Assembly: GCA_035695105.1 (NCBI GenBank)
Contig: DASSEV010000059.1
Location: forward strand, 3,662-67,661
Direction: 5' to 3'
Length of the DNA: 64,000 bases
Source: JAICYJ01 sp035695105
Lineage (GTDB): Bacteria; Actinomycetota; Thermoleophilia; Gaiellales; JAICJC01
The position numbers and the translations under genes were made by a program. Within the stretch, counting starts at the first letter, position 1. Every line of letters begins with the position of its first letter. The notes under the pieces were generated by a model that searched no databases, was not told where the DNA came from, and saw nothing but the letters and a program-made list of their open reading frames with translations. Of the stretch, positions 44,280-51,841 are shown in pieces.

Positions 44280-44314
44280 GGCACACCCCGCGGCGGCTAT
44301 CCGCGGGGTGTGCC
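44280..44314. terminator. 14-bp bidirectional hairpin
   Basis: Perfect arms GGCACACCCCGCGG / CCGCGGGGTGTGCC with a 7-nt loop, between the cupin gene and the decayed ndh-like gene, whose stop codon lies in the loop. It can terminate from both sides. Confidence 0.7.
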
Positions 44315-44650
44315 AATCGGCTCCCGGAGGATGGGAGCCGCTGAACCGGGATCGGCCGACGCCTCCATCAGCTGCCGCGCGAACACCTGCTGCGCCGTGA
44401 TCGGCCGCTCGGCGCGCGACCGGCCGAGGAAGCTGACGACCCAGTGGAAGAGCGCGCTCACGCGGTTCTTGAATCCGGTAAGGAACGTGAGATGGACGGT
44501 GAGCCAGAGCAGCCAGGCGACGAACCCCGAGACCCGGACGCGCGTCCCAGCTCCCCGATCGCGTAGTAGCGCGACACGGACGCGAGGCTGCCAGGTCGCG
44601 GTAGCGGAAAGCGGCCGCGACGCATGATCGCCGTCGAGCCGCGCCGGCCG
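44297..44650 (-). pseudogene. Decayed C-terminal part of a type II NADH dehydrogenase
   Basis: Reading across frames on the minus strand gives F-R-Y-R-D-L, then (after a one-base loss) G-S-L-A-S-V-S-R-Y-Y-A-I-G-E-L-G, then (after a two-base gain in CGCGCG) V-S-G-F-V-A-W-L-L-W-L-T-V-H-L and L-T-G-F-K-N-R-V-S-A-L-F-H-W. This is the membrane-anchoring end of Ndh-2 (Y-R-D-x-G-S-L-A..., L-S-G-F-x-A-W-L-x-W). The FAD and NADH domains are absent. It is a truncated, frameshifted remnant. Confidence 0.7.
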
Positions 44651-44662
44651 ACCACACCTTCG

Positions 44663-45196
44663 TCATCGCGGTGATCCGCTCGGTGCCCGCGCCTTGACGT
44701 GCAGGATTGCGGACGGCCGGATCATGTTGAGCGTGCCCCGGCTCATCCCGAACTCCTGCGGGTCGGCCACGGTGGTCGCGTCGAACTCGAGTGACTCCCC
44801 CGGCTCGATGACCTGGGCATCCGAACTCGAGCGGCACGGAGGTTCCGGCCGCCTCGAGCTGCCCCGTGCACGCGCAGCATGCCCTGGCCGAGGTCGTCCA
44901 CCCGCGTGGAGTGGAATCGCACCCGGGGATGGTCTGTCCCTTGAAGAAGTCGGCCGACCGCAGGTGCTCGTCGCGCTTGGCGTGGCCGGTGTCGACGCTC
45001 CCCGCGTCGATGGTCAGCTGGATCGACGCTCCGTCCGGCGTGACGTCGTACGAGCCCTCGAACTGCTCGAAGTGACCGCGGACGGTCATCGCGCTCCCGC
45101 ACGTCCTGACGGCGAACTCGACGGTGCTTGTTGGCCGGGTCGACCGCCCAGTGGGTGGGTGCGACCTCGGGGTGTGATGTTCTCGATGGTGCTCAT
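44663..45196 (-). pseudogene. YceI-family gene with frameshifts
   Basis: A YceI lipid-binding lipocalin-like gene is recognisable from ATG 45196 (GGGAG upstream): T-V-E-F-A-V-R-T, M-T-V-R-G-H-F-E-Q-F-E-G, I-D-A-G-S-V-D-T-G-H-A-K-R-D-E-H-L-R-S-A-D-F-F, then in another frame V-R-F-H-S-T-R-V and later L-E-F-D-A-T-T-V-A-D-P-Q-E-F-G-M-S. At least three frame changes are needed, so no full protein is made. With the adjacent ndh remnant this marks a decaying segment; sequencing error is the other explanation. Confidence 0.72.
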
Positions 45197-45352
45197 GACT
45201 ACTCCCTTCAACGATGTGTATGAAGGGTCGTCCCGAGGGCTGCCAAACGGCTGCCATCCAGGCTCGTGCCGCTGCCAGGCGAACGACGGTCTCAAAGCCG
45301 TGTCGCGAGCCCCATGGTCGCCACCCGGATGAACCGGTGGGATGATGGATGG

Positions 45353-45952
45353 GTGACGGATTCTGCCCTCCCCTACGTCGCCGGCCTCGTGCTCGCCGTC
45401 TGGTGGATCGCCGGCGAGACCTGGCTGCAGCGGCGCACCGGCCAGACCTGGTGGACGATCCACGAGCTCGGGTGGGGAGTCTTCAGCGCCGGGCTGGCGG
45501 TGGTGATCGCCATCGCAGGGCACCCGCTTCCTGCGCTGGCCGCCGGATCGATCGCTATCTGGCAGCTGCGGTCGGCCCGGCGAACCTGGCTGTCCCGTGA
45601 GGAGACGGAGCGCTACCGGCCCCAGCGCACCGGCGTTCGCGGGTGGCTCTTCATCGGCGGCGCGGCGGCCGTCTGGACGCTGCTGGAGCACGCCGGTCTC
45701 TCGTACGTGTCAGCGGGTCTGGTGGCGGGGCTGATGAGTGCGGCCGTGTTCCTCCCGTGGCGACGCTCGGAGGGCTCGCCGACCGGGAACGACACGGTGA
45801 TCTCTCCGGTCGACCGATTCGAGCGCGAACCGCAGCAGGGACGCGGGTTCGAGGTCACGCTCTCCGGCCGCCCGGCCAAGCTGGCGGCGCGCATGCTCGA
45901 CCGCGGGACCCGACCTCCGAGCGGCGCGCGGGATGACGAGCTGCGACGCTAA
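45353..45952 (+). CDS. Hypothetical membrane protein
   Basis: About 199 residues, GTG start (45353), with four membrane helices in the first 130 residues (A-G-L-V-L-A-V-W-W-I-A-G; G-W-G-V-F-S-A-G-L-A-V-V-I-A; W-L-F-I-G-G-A-A-A-V-W; V-A-G-L-M-S-A-A-V-F) and a 65-residue soluble basic C-terminus. W-T-I-H-E-L-G-W-G in the second helix is distinctive. No family recognised. The frame extends upstream but the GTG fits the first helix best. Confidence 0.55.
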   Translation: MTDSALPYVAGLVLAVWWIAGETWLQRRTGQTWWTIHELGWGVFSAGLAVVIAIAGHPLPALAAGSIAIWQLRSARRTWLSREETERYRPQRTGVRGWLFIGGAAAVWTLLEHAGLSYVSAGLVAGLMSAAVFLPWRRSEGSPTGNDTVISPVDRFEREPQQGRGFEVTLSGRPAKLAARMLDRGTRPPSGARDDELRR

Positions 45953-46008
45953 CCGAGGCGATCACGTAAGCGTCACCACATTTCTCAGCCCGCCGCGGTA
46001 TGTGCAGG

Positions 46009-46037
46009 TTGACACGTTATCAGTCACTTCATACCCT
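46009..46037 (+). promoter_or_regulatory. Promoter of the small secreted protein gene
   Basis: TTGACA (46009-46014), 17 bp, TACCCT (46032-46037), about 25 bp before the ATG. Confidence 0.5.
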
Positions 46038-46062
46038 GGCGACATCCAACATAGGAGACGCT

Positions 46063-46503
46063 ATGCGAAAGAAGGGCTCCATTCTTGGCCTTGGCCTGGT
46101 TGCCGCCGTCGCCGCGGTACTGGTTGCGGTGCCAACTGCCAGCGCTACGTACGGCCCGACGGCGGAGTATCAAGTCGCGCTCTCGTCGAACTGCAACAAC
46201 GCCACTGCCTGTGCCGACAGCTTCGGCGGTGATTGGGGCTGGGGCGTCTTTAACAACAACGGCACTGGCGACCTGCAGATCACGTTCTGCGGCCACGATC
46301 GCGCCGGACACGGCGGTGCCGGCCATGAGGCGATCGACATCTACGCGTGGCACATCGCCGGCGGCGTATTCGTGATCGATTCGGCCTCCGATCCCGGCTT
46401 CGAGGGGCCAACGCCTGTCCCCAGCATGCCTGGGCACTACAGCATGCATCCCGCTCCGGGCGTCAACACGGAGATCCAGGTCACCAAGATCCCCAACCGC
46501 TAA
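46063..46503 (+). CDS. Small secreted protein of unknown function
   Basis: A 146-residue protein with AGGAGA before the ATG. Signal peptide: M-R-K-K-G-S then a hydrophobic stretch, cleaved after A-S-A. The mature part has paired cysteines (N-C-N-N-A-T-A-C and a later F-C-G-H-D), many Gly/Asn residues (G-W-G-V-F-N-N-N-G-T-G-D) and a G-G-A-G-H-E-A-I-D segment. No known family. It has its own promoter and hairpin, so it is a single-gene unit. Confidence 0.7.
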   Translation: MRKKGSILGLGLVAAVAAVLVAVPTASATYGPTAEYQVALSSNCNNATACADSFGGDWGWGVFNNNGTGDLQITFCGHDRAGHGGAGHEAIDIYAWHIAGGVFVIDSASDPGFEGPTPVPSMPGHYSMHPAPGVNTEIQVTKIPNR

Positions 46504-46519
46504 CCGTTCCTCTCAGCCT

Positions 46520-46552
46520 GCCTGGGGGCCCGGATTATCCCGGTCCCCAGGC
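46520..46552 (+). terminator. Hairpin after the small secreted protein gene
   Basis: Arms GCCTGGGG / CCCCAGGC plus inner CCCGG / CCGG pairs around ATTAT. Confidence 0.55.
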
Positions 46553-46811
46553 ACGCGAAAGGGACACGGCGTCGGAGACATCCGGCTTGCGGGCGATGGC
46601 CCCTGTTTCTTAGAGCCTGATCGAGCCAGTTACGCGCACGTTTCAAAGGCGCCCGTACGAATGGTGCATGGGTTCCGGTACGAAGATCCCGCCGGCGCCC
46701 AGGCTGTTGGCCGTGAGCATCGAGGGAACCAGCACTCCGCCGAGGCGCTCGCCACGCAGGCCCACGGCGGTCAGCGCTACGGCACCGGGCCCTACCGTTG
46801 CCACACTGGGC
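46553..46811. other. Stretch without a clear gene
   Basis: About 259 bases. One minus-strand frame (46660-46811) looks protein-like in composition (L-T-A-V-G-L-R-G-E-R-L-G-G-V-L-V-P) but has no start, no family match and ends at a stop near 46642; it may be a remnant. Confidence 0.3.
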
Positions 46812-47108
46812 TCAGCCGGTGGCCTTGGCGATCACACCTCTCATCTCCTCCGCAGAAAGCGCGCGCAACGAGGTAGTGCGTAGATTGCCCTGCGAAGCGA
46901 GCTTCAACGTGGCTGCGGCGAGCGTTTCACCGTCCGGCGCCTCAACAACGCTCACGATGTCGTGGTTTCCGAGCGTCCAGTAGATGGACTTGAAGTTGAC
47001 GCCCATCGCCTCGAACTGGCCCCGCGCCGCTTCGTAGCGGTCGACGGTGTCAGCAAAGCTCTCCACACCCTGCTGAGTCCAGTCGATGAGCAACACGTAC
47101 GTTGGCAT
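46812..47108 (-). CDS. GYD-domain protein
   Basis: A 98-residue single GYD domain: V-L-L-I-D-W-T-Q-Q-G, A-M-G-V-N-F-K-S-I-Y-W-T-L-G-N-H-D-I-V-S-V-V-E-A-P-D-G-E-T. The family name reflects a G-x-Y-D (here G-N-H-D) motif. These are small dimeric alpha/beta-barrel proteins of unknown role. GAGGAGGGAG precedes the ATG. Confidence 0.85.
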   Translation of the reverse strand: MPTYVLLIDWTQQGVESFADTVDRYEAARGQFEAMGVNFKSIYWTLGNHDIVSVVEAPDGETLAAATLKLASQGNLRTTSLRALSAEEMRGVIAKATG

Positions 47109-47154
47109 CTCTCCCTCCTCGGTCGGTCCCGCCGACCCTACACCGCGCTCGGTC

Positions 47155-49479
47155 CTAGGGGAACGACGGACAGCTGGTGCTGGTGAACCTCAGCCACGCG
47201 GGGCCTACGAGGCACGCGGCGGTGGCACTCGATGTGCGTCGCGATACTGCTTGTCTGGCGGTAACAGCGGTCGTGGTACTGGCGGTCCAGCGTTCGGTGA
47301 GGGTGATCGAGCCGGGGCCGTCTGGCTCGTAGCCGCCGACGGCGATGCACGTGTGGCGGGTGGCGCAGGAGACGGCGGGTTGTGCCATTTCAGAGACGCC
47401 CGGTAGGAGCGGTGTGGGTTGTTCGGTCCAGTGGCCGTCGTGCAGTCGGTCGGCGAACAGCTGCCCTCCAGCGTTGGTGAAGTAGAAACCGACCGCGGTA
47501 CAGACGCTGACCGTGGGGCACGATATGCCCGTCAAGCCGCCGCCGGGGCTCGGGACGTTGATGAGGCGCCAGCTCGTACCGTTCCAGCGCTCGGCGATCG
47601 CGCCGTTGCCCGTGTCGCCCCCATTGTCCGACGTTTCCCCGACAGCGATGCAGCGCGTAGCCGAGATGCAGCTGATGGAGGGCAGGTTCGAAAAATCCGT
47701 CCCCAGGGGATGCGGTGCGGGCTGTACCGCCCAGCGATGGCCGTTCCAGTGGTCGACGATGGGCGTGGCCAGGCCCGAGGCGAAATGCTGCTCGCCCGTA
47801 GCGGTGCACCAGGCCGGCGTGACGCAGTCGATTCCGCCGAGGAAGGTCTGAACCGCGCCAGCTGCCGGCGGCACGGTAAGGGTGTGCCAGGCATGGCCGT
47901 TCCACTGCTCGGCGAACGGCACCTGGCCTCCGGATGCGGTTGGGTAGCCGCCGACCGCCATACAGAAGCTCGTGGACAGGCACTTGACGCCGCCGAGGCC
48001 GGCGTCCACCGTTGGCGTTGGGATCGGCACGATCCGCCACTGGCCACCCGTCCACTGCAGGGCCATGGTGCCGGCCGCAGATTGGCCGACCGCCATACAC
48101 CACCTGCTCTGCGGGCAGGAAACGCTGTTCAGGTTCGAGCCTGGTGGGCTTGGCGTTTCCTGCAGCTGCCAGTGACGGCCGTTCCAGCGCTCGGCGACTG
48201 TGGAGAAGCGGCCGCCCGTCGGGCCCGCGGTGCCGACCGCCGTGCAAGCGCTGGGCGCCGTGCAGGACGCGCCGTTCAGTTGCGTTTCGGCCGGGCCGCG
48301 CGGGCTGGGTGCGTGTCGCCGCTGCCAGGTGGCGCCATCCCAGTGGTCGACGAGGACGGTCGGCGTGCCATTGCCGCCGGCTCCGCCGACCGCAAAGCAT
48401 GACGAGGCTCGCGGGCACGCCACCCCGTTAAGGAAGTTTCCCGTATCGCCGCGAGGGTCGTGGGTCGCTGCCAGCCGCCAGCGCACGCCGTTCCACTGCG
48501 CGGCGAGACTCAGGAAGTCGCCGTTCGCGTTGAGGTACCCACCGACCGCCGAGCAGCGATCGGCGCTCGCGCAGGCGACTCCGAACAGGCCGCTGAACTG
48601 GGCGTCGGCCGGGCTGGACGACGGCTCGACCTGCCAGCCTGACGCAGTCAGCCGCTCCACCAGCGTGCCCTCGCTTGATCCGCCCACAGCGACACAGCTG
48701 CCGCCAGGGATGCACGACGTGCCGCTCAGGAACGAGAAAAAGGCGCCATCAGGGGCGGGAGTAGACAAGAGCCGCCAGCGGCCATCGCGCCAGCGCATGC
48801 TCAACGGCAGGTCAGTGCCCGAGCTGTCCACATAATCGCCAACGGCGAGGCAGGTGGACGGCGTGCACGAGATTCCCGCCAGTTCTGAGAACTGCGCGCC
48901 GGACGGTGGCGGCGCCGCCTGCCGCGACCAAGAGGCACCGTTCCAGCGCTCGATCAGCGATCCCGCATCCGTTCGACCCACCGCAAAACAGGACGATGAT
49001 GACCGACAGCCAACCGCGAACAACGTGCTCTGACCCGGTCCGGTCGGCGTAGGCACGATCCGCCAAGCTGTCGCATCCATCGTCTCCGCGAAGGTGCGAT
49101 CAGTTCCCCGCGCGTCGATGGTCTCGCCGACCGCCATACAACCAGTGCCACTCCAACAGGCGACGCCGTTCAGGATCGTCGCCCGCGCAAAGCCGGAATT
49201 CACCGGCCGCAGGATCCGCCAGCGCATACCATCCCAGCGCTCGGCCAACGCGAGTCCACGCCCCGACGGCGACAAGTGCGAGCCAACCGCGATGCAATCC
49301 GACACGCCTGGACACGCCACCGCAAACGCCTGCCCCGTCCCCGTCAACGGATTCGGCGACCGGACAACGACCCAGCCAGACCCGTCGAACGCGCCCGCCG
49401 ATGCCGGAACCGCCAAGACGCAAAGCAGCACAACGCCCGCTACGCACCGAACCGAGAACCGCCGCACACCCAGTCGCAT
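47155..49479 (-). CDS. Secreted protein of fourteen Cys-x4-5-Cys-A-V-G repeats, likely double beta-propeller
   Basis: About 774 residues. A signal peptide (R-R-F-S-V-R-C-V-A-G-V-V-L-L-C-V-L) ends near A-S-A-G-A. The rest is 14 copies of a roughly 50-residue unit: W-x-V/I-x-x-x-P-x-P...L-x-x-V-x-C-x(4-5)-C-x-A-V-G...L-x-E-R-W-N-G. Each unit has a Cys pair that could form a disulfide. Fourteen units suggest two seven-bladed propellers. Such proteins occur in actinobacteria without a known function; they may bind partners outside the cell. The start was set at ATG 49479, which gives a normal signal peptide; TTG/GTG codons 13-14 residues earlier are alternatives. Confidence 0.78.
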   Translation of the reverse strand: MRLGVRRFSVRCVAGVVLLCVLAVPASAGAFDGSGWVVVRSPNPLTGTGQAFAVACPGVSDCIAVGSHLSPSGRGLALAERWDGMRWRILRPVNSGFARATILNGVACWSGTGCMAVGETIDARGTDRTFAETMDATAWRIVPTPTGPGQSTLFAVGCRSSSSCFAVGRTDAGSLIERWNGASWSRQAAPPPSGAQFSELAGISCTPSTCLAVGDYVDSSGTDLPLSMRWRDGRWRLLSTPAPDGAFFSFLSGTSCIPGGSCVAVGGSSEGTLVERLTASGWQVEPSSSPADAQFSGLFGVACASADRCSAVGGYLNANGDFLSLAAQWNGVRWRLAATHDPRGDTGNFLNGVACPRASSCFAVGGAGGNGTPTVLVDHWDGATWQRRHAPSPRGPAETQLNGASCTAPSACTAVGTAGPTGGRFSTVAERWNGRHWQLQETPSPPGSNLNSVSCPQSRWCMAVGQSAAGTMALQWTGGQWRIVPIPTPTVDAGLGGVKCLSTSFCMAVGGYPTASGGQVPFAEQWNGHAWHTLTVPPAAGAVQTFLGGIDCVTPAWCTATGEQHFASGLATPIVDHWNGHRWAVQPAPHPLGTDFSNLPSISCISATRCIAVGETSDNGGDTGNGAIAERWNGTSWRLINVPSPGGGLTGISCPTVSVCTAVGFYFTNAGGQLFADRLHDGHWTEQPTPLLPGVSEMAQPAVSCATRHTCIAVGGYEPDGPGSITLTERWTASTTTAVTARQAVSRRTSSATAACLVGPAWLRFTSTSCPSFP

Positions 49480-49662
49480 TCGACCAGCTTTCCGAGAGCC
49501 GAAGCGCAACCCTCTCACCAAGTGACGAATGTGTCAAGCCGGCCCGGCAGCAGGCTCTAGCGACCGGCCGTCGGCGCGCTACGGCCTGATCAGCACTCTG
49601 TCGCGCTCATCGGAAACGTCGGCGCATCCGTGCCGGAAAAGGATCCATCCTCAATGCCGATG

Positions 49663-50898
49663 CTAGTAGCTCTCTGGGGCGGTGGGACGGGCCAGTTGAA
49701 CGCCGCGAAAGAGCGTCCAGAATCCGACGTCGTAGCCGGCTTTGACGGTGCCGGCGATGAGGAAGGGGGCGCCGATTAGGTTGGCCTGGACGAGCAGGCC
49801 GGTGAGGAGTGGGCTGATGGGGCGGACGGCGTAGCGGGCGCTGTTGGTGTATGCGGCAGCAGCTGTTCGTTCGTCGGGGGTGACGACGGCGACGACGTAC
49901 GTCTGGCGGGGTGGCACGTCCATCTGGGAAAGCGCAAAACGGCCGAGCAGCAGCGCGATCGCGGTCGCCAAGTTCGGAGCGAATGGCACGGCCGCCAGCA
50001 AGACGTTAGAGGGCAGGTGGGTGAAGACCATCGTTGGCAGCAGCCCGATGCGCTCGCTGAGCCGGACAGCAGCCTGGAATGAGGCAGCCTGAAGGATGCC
50101 TATCGTGAAGAAGAGCACTCCGAGCAGCTCGGGGCTCGCGCCATAGCGGCGGGCGAGGTAGTAGGCGATGTAGGCGTTGACGACAAAGCCGCCACCGAAG
50201 CTATCGACCGCGAACAGCACTCCCATCCGTTGGACGATCGAACGCGACTCGCCAAGCGGCGGCGCCTGCCGGCGTGTCAGTTCTGCGCCCCGCTCGACAC
50301 CGGCGGAGAGGCTGGCTGCGATCGGCAGCGCGGCCAGTGCGAGCAGCGGGTAGATCAAGAGCAGGCGGCGCTCGTCGTGTCCAACGAGCGCGAGCAGCGC
50401 GACCAAGGCTGCGCCGGCGGATCCCGCAAGCGTGGCGACAGTGTTGTAGCGGCCGAACAGTCGCGTCGGATCGCCCGTTGTGGTGTGCGGCAGCATCGCC
50501 TGTTCAAGCGAGGTGAACGGGCCGGATTCGACCACGTCCGGTGAGACGGTGCCGGTAAGTGCGGCCAGGACCAACAGCGGCGGCCAGGTCGTCAGCCCGA
50601 AGGCCCCACCGGCAAGCGCCATCACCACCAGCAGGGAGGTATAGCAGCGACGCCGGCCAATGCGATCGCCATAGCGGCCAAGGACGAGTGAGGCGATCGC
50701 GCTGCCGATGAGCAGGCTGGCCAGGATCAGCCCGACGGCGAGGCCGGAGATATCGGCCTGGTTGAGGCTGACGCCGATCAGGACGCTGCCGGCGCCGTAC
50801 GCGAGGGCGCGCAAGGCCTGGACGCGGATGATCCGCGCCGCATCGGGCGACGGTTCGCGGTGATGGCTGGTCAGCTGGCGGCGACCTGGTGTTGGCAC
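49663..50898 (-). CDS. MFS transporter linked to ChrB
   Basis: A 411-residue, 12-helix MFS protein. Motif A is L-G-R-Y-G-D-R-I-G-R-R-R, and a late M-D-V-P-P-R-Q-T-Y segment resembles MFS pumps placed beside chromate-resistance genes. The first 20 residues are hydrophilic. It overlaps the ChrB gene by 28 bp and is the last gene of an ABM-ChrB-MFS operon, so it may export chromate or the product of that group. GTG start. Confidence 0.8.
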   Translation of the reverse strand: MPTPGRRQLTSHHREPSPDAARIIRVQALRALAYGAGSVLIGVSLNQADISGLAVGLILASLLIGSAIASLVLGRYGDRIGRRRCYTSLLVVMALAGGAFGLTTWPPLLVLAALTGTVSPDVVESGPFTSLEQAMLPHTTTGDPTRLFGRYNTVATLAGSAGAALVALLALVGHDERRLLLIYPLLALAALPIAASLSAGVERGAELTRRQAPPLGESRSIVQRMGVLFAVDSFGGGFVVNAYIAYYLARRYGASPELLGVLFFTIGILQAASFQAAVRLSERIGLLPTMVFTHLPSNVLLAAVPFAPNLATAIALLLGRFALSQMDVPPRQTYVVAVVTPDERTAAAAYTNSARYAVRPISPLLTGLLVQANLIGAPFLIAGTVKAGYDVGFWTLFRGVQLARPTAPESY

Positions 50899-51305
50899 CA
50901 GGCGTAGAGCGCGTCGTAGACGACCAGCTCCGCGTCGAGTTGCTCGTGGTCGTCTGAGTAGATGTAGTGGAAGCCCTCGGCGATCGCCTGCAGGCCGGGT
51001 GACTGACGAGTGGCGTCGCGGTCTTCGGCGACGTCAGCGCCGTGCACGATCCGCGCCAACAGCTGCACCGCGGGATCGCCGATCTCGTACTCCTCGACCA
51101 ACACCTCAAAGCTGCAGAGGCCGTCTCGATGGGTGTACCGCGCCCCGGGCGCGTCATAAGAGTGGGCGTCCTCGCGCTCGGCCGCGTCGAGCACCTGATC
51201 GGCCGGCACGTAGACGAACTCGGCGTCGGGGTCGATGAACTTCCGGATCAACCACGGGCAGGCGATCCGGTCAGTCTTGGGGCGTTCACGGGTGACCCAC
51301 TTCAT
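50871..51305 (-). CDS. chrB: ChrB-domain protein (chromate resistance)
   Basis: A 144-residue protein beginning K-W-V-T-R-E-R-P-K-T-D-R-I-A-C-P-W-L-I-R-K-F-I, the mark of the C-terminal ChrB domain, with Y-T-H-R-D-G-L-C-S-F-E-V-L and a final D-A-L-Y-A-W-C. Longer ChrB proteins add an N-terminal regulatory domain that is missing here. In the family it is tied to chromate sensing or resistance. Coupled to the ABM gene by ATGA. Confidence 0.83.
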   Translation of the reverse strand: MKWVTRERPKTDRIACPWLIRKFIDPDAEFVYVPADQVLDAAEREDAHSYDAPGARYTHRDGLCSFEVLVEEYEIGDPAVQLLARIVHGADVAEDRDATRQSPGLQAIAEGFHYIYSDDHEQLDAELVVYDALYAWCQHQVAAS

Positions 51306-51628
51306 TGCTGCTCCCTTCGCAGGCCGTCGATGTTGAGGTAGCCGCCGACTAGGTCGTAGCGGGTGATCGGCCGGTAGTCGACCGACCGGTGCACGTCAGA
51401 TGCGGTCAGCCGGTCGCGGTCGGGCGTCGCGATCCACGCATCGAACACCTCGTGGGACGGCCAGACCGTGATCACCACAGTCTCGCCCCCGTTGTCCGAA
51501 GGCTCCAGCACGAGCTCGGCCAGGATGCCGTGCTCCTCGCGCACCTGCCGACCGTTCGCGATCCACTCCAGGTACCGTTCCCGCTCGTCGGCTGGCAGGC
51601 CGACGGTTCGCAAGCAGACGATCACCAC
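51302..51628 (-). CDS. Antibiotic-biosynthesis-monooxygenase-like protein
   Basis: A 108-residue dimeric-barrel protein: V-I-V-C-L-R-T-V, E-H-G-I-L-A-E-L-V-L-E-P, T-V-V-I-T-V-W-P-S-H-E-V-F-D-A-W-I. It may be a cofactor-free oxygenase or small-molecule-binding protein. AGGAGG lies 5 bases before its GTG. First gene of the ABM-ChrB-MFS operon. Confidence 0.75.
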   Translation of the reverse strand: MVIVCLRTVGLPADERERYLEWIANGRQVREEHGILAELVLEPSDNGGETVVITVWPSHEVFDAWIATPDRDRLTASDVHRSVDYRPITRYDLVGGYLNIDGLRREQQ

Positions 51629-51841
51629 TCGCCTCCTCTCTAGTGCATAACCGCAGTTGCAAGTATGCGCTCTGCTCGACTACCTCGCGGGCCCGAAAGA
51701 ACCCCGATCTTCTCGTACGGCCGCCTCAGTCACAGCGGCGACGAGGTGACAAGGCTGGAGCGCGACACATTGCGAACCCGGCTTTGCCAAGGCCGGCCTC
51801 GCCATCTGGCTCGGCCGCCGTCGTCGTTGCTTCGGCTCTTC

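Noticed and set aside
43980..45257. A 425-codon minus-strand frame across the yceI/ndh region
   Set aside because: It mixes correct pieces of both decayed genes with out-of-frame parts and antisense of the cupin gene; not a real protein.
46660..46811. Coding-like minus-strand frame before the GYD gene
   Set aside because: No start, no family; kept only as a note on the stretch.
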